Positions 57,862-64,000 of a DNA stretch of 64,000 nucleotides are shown piece after piece; within the stretch, counting starts at the first letter, position 1; the number at the start of each line of letters is the position of its first letter. Below the pieces are notes generated by a model. That model saw only the letters and a list, made by a program, of their open reading frames with translations, searched no databases and was not told where the DNA came from. The stretch covers positions 2,013,881 through 2,077,880 of the forward strand of contig CAXIPT010000009.1 of assembly GCA_964030475.1 (NCBI GenBank), in the 5' to 3' direction. This stretch comes from Tethya wilhelma. Its lineage: Eukaryota; Porifera; Demospongiae; Tethyida; Tethyidae. The translations under genes and the position numbers were made by a program.

Positions 57862-58903
57862 TAAATAGAACGCTAACAAAGTTACACATTCACATACTCA
57901 CATACATGACTTGTACAATGCATAGTGCACACAAATCAGAATATTAATCATAATGTTACTCAGTGTAGTTAAGGCCTGGGTCAGTCATTTACCTTAACTT
58001 TGGCCTAATTAATATTCAAGATTGCAATATCTTCATAACAAATTAACCTTTTTCTATGAAACTGAAAACTCAAATTGCCTGGACTAATATTGACCAATTG
58101 ATATGCAAATTAGGTCATGTGATCTTTTCGGCTCGGATAAATTAGCAATTTATGAATAATTAATTAGGCGGAGGACAACCCCTGTTGCTATGGCAACCAA
58201 ACTTTATCAACTTGATCAGTACATGATGCTTAACAAAATCTTGTTGGGGGGTGTCGTCATGCATAATTGAATTAAAGATATTCAATTTTTTCTATTAAAT
58301 GCACACCAGCCGAAACCTTCTTCTCGGTCATATCTCCTGAACGGTATGACGAAATTTTACCCCCCTTGGATAGATTGTACTTTATGATGATACGATCCTG
58401 TTCTCAAGTTTTGGTTGCCATAGCAACAGGGGTTGTCCTCCGGAAAATGAATTATTCATATTTTTAGTAATATTGTTAAAACTTCAATATTTTCATGAAT
58501 ATTAATTATTTAATTTGGAAAATTTGGAAACATGTAATAGAAAGGTTATATTTTGAGGGAATGTAATAATATTTAGCAAAGATGGTAGAAGATTTAGTCA
58601 ATATGATTTTTTATTATGGACATTTTAGGTTGTCTTGCTAATTGACCCAGGCCTTAATAGCGCAGAGTACTTCATTTCTTTCAAAGAAATGATACGTACA
58701 CAATATAAAAATAAAAAGTTTGGCATTATTGACTTTTTCAGTCAGTAATAGAAGGATATTGAGTGTTTGTGTGAGCGAATACAATATTGCCATGACAATG
58801 ATAATAATATATATGATTGGTGGACATTTGATGAGTGACTTGAATCATAACGTTAAAATAATTATTATGATTATTTTATATATACACACACAAACTCACT
58901 GGN
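57862..58903. other. Region downstream of CPSF3
   Basis: This stretch is mostly taken up by the palindromic element at 57969-58657. The remainder is AT-rich. The terminal exon(s) of the minus-strand gene at 58904-60270 should lie here or in the element's flank, but I could not identify them. Confidence 0.4.
57969..58657. mobile_element. Palindromic MITE-like element with nested inverted repeats
   Basis: The outer ends TTAAGGCCTGGGTCA (57969) and TGACCCAGGCCTTAA (58643-58657) are perfect inverted repeats. An inner pair, GGACAACCCCTGTTGCTATG (near 58173) and its complement near 58416-58440, adds a second palindrome. The segment is non-coding and AT-rich between the arms. The ends include TTAA. 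Confidence 0.8.
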
Positions 58904-60270
58904 CTTCTTGACCTTTGTCCTTCCTCCTGGTCTTGACCGAGGCTGGTAGTGCTGAGAGAGAAGGAGATGATGATGGTTGCTAGCAGGGATGATGGTGGTG
59001 GTGGATTTCCTGATGGAGTGTTTCAGTCGAAGTGCTCTGATTTCTTCACGAGTTTGTGCAATAACTTTGAGCACCTCAAGGTCTATTGCAAGCTGAAAGT
59101 GTCACATTGTGTGTGTGTGTTTGTGCAAGTTAGAAAGAAAATTAATCTTTTCTGCACATTAAATCTTTTCATCAATCTTTTAATCTTTTTCTGCACATCA
59201 ATCTTTTAATTTTTATCTTTTCATCAATCTTAATCTTTTTCAGCATATCAATCTTTTAGTCTTTTACCTCATAACAATTATAATCTTTTAATCTTTTCCC
59301 ACACATCAATCTTTTAAGTTATCGCACATACCTCTATTGCTAGTGACCCCCCCCATACCTGTTCCTCTTTGGTGCGTCCACATCCCGACGCATCCAATCT
59401 GGACGAGGTACTCGTCTCATTCATCTTCTGGCCACACCCACCACCAGTCTCTGAGACCACATCCTCTTCTTGTGGAGTCGGCTGATAGTCGTACACACTC
59501 AGGTCTAGTCCATCCTTTCCAATTAAAGCACACCTCTCTTCCACCTCCCGGCCAGTACCATACCCAACCACAGTGGCATAGGGTGCAATGTGAACCTGTT
59601 GTTTAGATTTTGGACGCTTTTGTTTAATGCTCCTCTTTCTAGTGTCAACCTTTCGGTGAAGAATAGCGTCAAAATCATACTTTGGTTGTTGGTGATGCTT
59701 GCGTACAAACCTAGTAATGGTACCATTCCCATCCTCATCAGACGAACACATTCCACCGTCCATTTCATATACATCCTTTACACAAGCAGTGTGCGATGAT
59801 TTTTCACCAACTTGCTTTTCGTTGTCCACCATTCCCATTCCATTATATGCATCATTGCTGCTACTACCACTGTTTGCTAGTTCATTGCAGTATGACAGCA
59901 CTGTGTGTGTTTGTGTGTACCTTTCTCCTTCATCTTGCTCTGCTTCAAGAATTTGCTCAGCTTGTATAAAACCGCATGAAGTCTTTGGTGAAGAAATGGT
60001 GTCATTACTGCTCAGGCTCTCTTGGCAGAGGCTGTCCTCTAGCTCGGCATTCTGTTCTTGCAAGTCTAGAGAGAATGCTGGAGTTGAAGCAGCGCTAGGG
60101 TTCTCCACGCTGGACTGTGTTGCCGTTAGCTGTGAGGAATTGTCTTGGAAGAGTGAAGAACAGGAGGCTGTTCTTGTTGAAGCAGTTGTTGCTGAGGTTT
60201 TCTTCAGTGGAGGTTTGAACTTTGTCTGCGAAGACCTTCTTGGTGGCTTATACTTTGCTGCAGCAGCCAT
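58904..60270 (-). CDS. Unrecognised Ser/Thr-rich basic protein (3' end incomplete)
   Basis: Exon 1 (60270-59359, 304 codons, donor GTATGG) joins in phase 0 to exon 2, starting at 59092 after CACTTTCAG. Exon 2 encodes LAIDLEVLKVIAQTREEIRA, then a basic His-containing stretch up to an N at 58903, where a GTGAGT may be a further donor. I do not recognise the family. The N-terminus MAAAAKYKPPRRSSQTKFKP is basic. A central block (YDFDAILHRKVDTRKRSIKQ, then KRPKSKQQ) resembles a nuclear localisation region, followed by PYATVVGYGTGREVEERCAL. The segment EVLKVIAQTREEIRALRLKH may form a short helix or coiled coil. It is in tandem with VCPIP1, 228 bases downstream of that gene's stop. A nuclear role is inferred only from composition. 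Confidence 0.65.
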
Positions 60271-60497
60271 TGTGTAAAGAGAAAGCTATGTACTGTTAGT
60301 TTTTCAGTGAATCACTTTGAGATCTTCTGCACTGCAGCTGCATCTCCCGCCAATAATTTTAAACTTGTGGCGCCAAATCTTAATGCGCGAAAGAATATTG
60401 GTAAAGGGTCGTTAATCGAAATTGCTAATACTGAATCAACATGTAAAAACAAAACTTGCACAACAATAGGATTACAATAATAACAATTGTGACAGTG

Positions 60498-61393
60498 CTA
60501 CTGTAATGTAGTCAATTCTTTAATCTCTTCACGAACTTGTTTCTAATAAAAGAAAAGAAAATAAGTAAAATTGAAAATTATTGCAAAAGTATCGAGCTAG
60601 ACAGCAAAAAATGGGTTTCGCTCGATAGACTAAATTCAGTCTTACCAATTCACTGCTGGTGTCCAACAACTGTGTCTCGAGGGATGTGAGCCTGTCATCT
60701 CTCATTGCAGAACCATCTTCCTTGGATTCAGCCTCAACCAGTTGACGATTGAACGATCTCACCTGTGTCAAATCGAGTTAGTGCAATCAATATGGTATCA
60801 ATTGTGATCAATTGAAATCAGTAATGTCAACAATCAAGGATAAAGATTAACTTTGATGCACACACATAGCATCACCTTTTGTAGCAGTTCTTTCTCTTTG
60901 TTCTGAAGTTGTGTTAGTTTTCTCTGTATCACCAGTTGAGTAGTTCTGATCAGAGAATCCTCCTAGAAACACACAAAATAGCACAACACTTCACCTTGAG
61001 CCAAAACTATAGCAACAATTATTCTCTCTCTCTCTCTCTCTCTCTCCCTCCCTCCCTCCATCTTACATCTGTCCCTGTCACCTCTTGTCTCCCTTGCTGT
61101 TGTTGCTCTCTCCTCCCAAGAGCCACACCCCCAGCAGTGACACTAGCGCCCCCACCTCCAGACCCTCCACTGCTAGAGCTGCTCAACGTCCGTCCTTTGC
61201 CCGAGAACGCTTTGATCTGTGTTCCCGAGGGTTTGTTCAAAGCTCCACTCATACCCATGGCCAGGTTGTGTCCATCGCTACCAGCAGCTCCTGGTTGGGT
61301 TTCTGTTTCTTTTGGTTGAGAGCTGACGACGGACGCAGCGTGTGCTAGTTGCTCTTGCTCCGGAGAGAGAGGACCGACTGGGATGTGGGTTAG

Positions 61394-61425
<32 letters not shown>

Positions 61426-61571
61426 TGGAAGCAACAGTGGTAGTTCAAGTATGTAGTTTAATTGCATTTTTAAGCATTTTGTATTAATTACTACTGAGAA
61501 TAGCACTATACTATTGTTTACTTAGTAACATGTGATCGCTTTGAAAAAGTCACAGTGCAAACTTCCAAAAA

Positions 61572-61604
<33 letters not shown>

Positions 61605-63251
61605 ACTGTGAACATATCAATGGAAAACTTTAAAGTAAAAACCCATCATTTTGGCTATACAAACATGTATTTACAGACGTAAAGATAAGACATAAGAGAA
61701 CTCAATCTGTCATGTGCCAAGTGTACAACTCACCCAAACACACTTCCAAACTTTCATTCTGTGCGTTGAAAGAAAACGTCTTATTGGGGAACTCTTTGAA
61801 CTGGAGGTGAGTGTTGTGGACCAAACGACTGCCAAACTGGTCCACCACCTGTTTGTAGTACTCCCCTCCCTTACGGAACATCTGAGGTTGGTGCTGGGCC
61901 ACCGCCCACAGATCGATGTCACCCATCATCTGCTGGATGATGGAGTTGAGGTCTGGGGGGGGGAGGGGGATTGAGAGAATAAACTTAGTCACAAGAGGAG
62001 GATGGCCACATTTCATTCAAGCTTATACTATATTTGTGGGTAAATTTGGCAAGGATCATTATTTTGGCAAATTCATATTATAGAAATTTTGTCCTTGTAC
62101 ACTGTATTTTTATGAGTGCGAATAAAACTATTGAAAAAATGAAGAATAACTCACAAAAGTTGCCAAATTTACTCACTATACGATAAAAGATTTTTGAATC
62201 GAACTTACTAGCTTGTTTCTGAGCAGTATCGTCCATCCCACTGGCCTGCTCAGCACCTTGTCTACTAGTGGGCGGAGCTTCTGCACCAGAGGAAGTGGGT
62301 GTGGTCCCTCTCCCGGTGGCCCCACCCACTGCACTCGGGACATTAATGATATCCACCGATACTCTCTCTCCATTCACCAGCTCCACAGGATGTGTTGGGT
62401 CATCGCTGGGCTTAAGCTCCTTTGGAGGGAAACCAGCTCTTAGTCGCTGCTGTTCAGCTGGGATACTGAATGGGTCACAAGACATCATGTGACAGTCATG
62501 TGATTGTTGTGTGACTGTGTATGAACGTACCTCAGCTCTCTTGCGATAGCTTCTTGTAGTTGTGTGTATGTTGTACTCGGGTCAAGGGTCAAGTTGGCCA
62601 TTTTTCCATCAGAAGATGTAACTCTGATTTTCTTCTTAGCTGGTTTGCTCGTTGGACTGGGGGTGTGGTCAGGGGGTGTGGTTTGAGTGGACGAGGGTGG
62701 AGTGGGGGATACTCTGGCACCCTGGATGTAGCAAAATGAACAAAGTCACAATAATTATCATGCAGGTCATGCCAATATATCGAGGCCTTGAAATCTGGTT
62801 TGGCCAGATGTGAACTAATCTGTATGAATAGTACTTATTTTCTGTTCCAATGCCTGTGGGTTCTAGTAGCTCAGTGGTAAGAGCATTGACTAGAATTTGA
62901 AAAACCTGGGTTCAAATCCCAGCTAGATCTCAAGATTTTCATTTTCACAATGATATGGAAATTGCTAGAATCTTTCCGAAAATGCTCCACACACACATAC
63001 ACACACTCCCCTCCCCACCTGTGATCTGGTAGGTGTCTTCCTGCCTCCCATACCAGCACCAGCTGCTCCACTCTGGCTGTGTGGGGGACTCTGGTGAGTG
63101 GCCTTTCTCTTCTGCTGCTGTTTGGCTGCATTCTCTTCGATCTTTCGTTTGATTTTCTTCTCCGTGTTGCTGACTGTCAGCTCCTCCTTGTGGAGGCTCT
63201 TGGTCTTTTGACCTGTGATGATCATCTTAGAGGCAGGGAGGGAATATGGCT

Positions 63252-63301
<50 letters not shown>

Positions 63302-64000
63302 CATTAATTTTGGCAAAGAGTAAAAGAGAAAGAAGTATTAATTTTGGTACATATAAGAGTGTGCCTGTCTCTCTCTCTACAGACCACTAACCTGGTAGTT
63401 CTGTGTTCAAATCATTCTGCTGTTCAGAGGTAGAGGACTCCGCTCCTGTACTTTGACCTTTGACCTTCTCATTTGTGGGGTGGTGACCTGTGACCTGTTC
63501 CATATTCTCTTGTTGTTCGGTCGTCTTTAAGATGAGGTCCACAATCTGCTGGACTAGTCTCTCACTCCCGAACTCCCCGGGAAAATGATCGCTGATGGCT
63601 TTGTGTGCGACTTCGTAGACGTTGGAATTGGCACTTGGATCAGACTCGTACTGGAACCAGTAGACCTCAATTTGTTTGGTACGATTGGCCCACGTCAATG
63701 AGATGGGGACCCTGTAATTAAATCAATTAATTAATAAATTAACATACATTTCAATGTATTATATAAGTTAAATATGAAAGGAGCTGACAAGGGGCTGACT
63801 CACTTCATGGGAAGGTTGTCGTACTCTTTCCCGTCCCAGTAGTGCTTGTAGCCACACCCACATCGACTGTTGTGAGCGGGGGTCGAAGTTCGGTCACCAT
63901 TCTGGTAGACAATGTTACCTTCCTTGTTCACAGGCCTGGTAGTGGAGGTGCACCAGAAACAATTCACCTGGTTTAAGGGGGGGGACAAGAATAACTTTTC
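60498..64000 (-). CDS. VCPIP1: VCPIP1-like deubiquitinase, C-terminal part (cut by window edge)
   Basis: Ten minus-strand exons: 63967-63804, 63711-63392, 63251-63019, 62721-62531, 62465-62209, 61952-61734, 61395-61067, 60962-60876, 60762-60646 and 60542-60498. They are phase-consistent over 653 residues. VCPIP1 (VCIP135) is an OTU-family deubiquitinase that works with p97/p47 in Golgi and ER reassembly. The visible part has a Cys-rich block (VNCFWCTSTTRPVN, YQNGDRTSTPAHNSRCGCGY, KHYWDGKEYDNLP), a VCPIP1-typical FQYESDP..VYEVAHKAISDHFPGEFGSERLV segment, a ubiquitin-like (UBX-L) domain (KIRVTSSDGKMANLTLDPST, QRLRAGFPPKEL) and a coiled-coil end. The OTU catalytic domain would lie beyond 64000, so activity cannot be judged. 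Assignment rests on the Cys-rich and UBX-L blocks. It starts in phase 0 at 63967; the bases to 64000 are intron. Confidence 0.82.
62025..62186. mobile_element. MITE family copy 4 (degenerate)
   Basis: The ends TATACTATATTTGTGGGTAA and ATTTACTCACTATACGATAA are eroded versions of the family TIR, with a non-coding interior containing GAAGAATAACTC. It lies 22 bases from the VCPIP1 donor at 62209, inside the intron. Confidence 0.65.
62859..62935 (+). repeat. tRNA-derived SINE-like sequence, copy 2
   Basis: TAGCTCAGTGGTAAGAGC is a good A box with D-stem GCTC/GAGC. CTGGGTTCAAATCCCAG is a complete T-stem and loop with B box. The acceptor-like ends GTTCTAG and CTAGATC pair at 6 of 7 positions, but the anticodon stem is poor. 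It is closely related to 36530-36606, so it is a dispersed tRNA-derived repeat or a decayed tRNA gene. It lies in a VCPIP1 intron, antisense. Confidence 0.6.
63253..63298. repeat. (GA)n microsatellite, splice tract of VCPIP1
   Basis: On the minus strand the CT repeats end in CTCAG at the acceptor of the VCPIP1 exon beginning at 63251. Confidence 0.85.

Noticed and set aside
59699..60277. 192-residue plus-strand frame
   Set aside because: It is fully antisense to the larger minus-strand exon 60270-59359, which has a better start, splice donor and composition.

Overview
The window is animal nuclear DNA: intron-containing genes with GT..AG splice sites, orthologues of metazoan proteins (ELP5, CPSF3, PKMYT1, VCPIP1, HIKESHI, SPRYD3), and many dinucleotide microsatellites. 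Small introns, close head-to-head gene pairs, a cluster of GABA-B-like class C receptors and a CatSper4 channel subunit together suggest an early-branching animal, most likely a demosponge such as Amphimedon. The species is inference; no rRNA or mitochondrial marker is present. A 29-base N gap lies at 4677-4705, with single Ns at 30930, 41128 and 58903.

Layout. 0.8-13.1 kb: three single-exon class C GPCR genes (one minus, two plus) around an endonuclease III homologue (NTHL1), with a TIR transposon-like element and an orphan MARK-type kinase exon at 3.3-4.4 kb. 13.8-17.5 kb: HIKESHI (minus) head-to-head with a PAQR receptor (plus), then SPRYD3 (minus). 18-22.6 kb: PKMYT1, the membrane-anchored Cdk1 inhibitory kinase. 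22.9-27.6 kb: an unrecognised seven-exon gene, tail-to-tail with ELP5 (minus, 27.8-29.4 kb). ELP5 is head-to-head with an oxysterol-binding-protein-like gene that ends before any sterol-binding domain (29.6-32.5 kb). 33.1-43.2 kb: a repeat-rich gene on the minus strand for a three-Kunitz membrane protein. 44.7-52.6 kb: CATSPER4. 53.9-55.0 kb: an ankyrin/SOCS-box protein (minus), head-to-head with CPSF3 (55.2-57.9 kb), which here lacks its central catalytic and beta-CASP part. 58.9-60.3 kb: an unrecognised gene. 60.5-64 kb: the C-terminal part of VCPIP1, running off the right edge.

The genes do not form one pathway. They cover DNA repair, mRNA 3'-end formation, tRNA modification, cell-cycle control, Hsp70 import, signalling and sperm calcium entry. 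Intergenic and intronic space holds several palindromic mobile-element remnants, a four-copy MITE family, tRNA-derived SINE-like sequences, a tandem duplication, and CT/CA microsatellites that often form the polypyrimidine tract of 3' splice sites. I found no bacterial-type or CRISPR system. The most notable observations are the internally deleted CPSF3, the CatSper4 with a fully charged S4 and a His-rich tail, and the OSBP-like protein without its lipid-binding domain.
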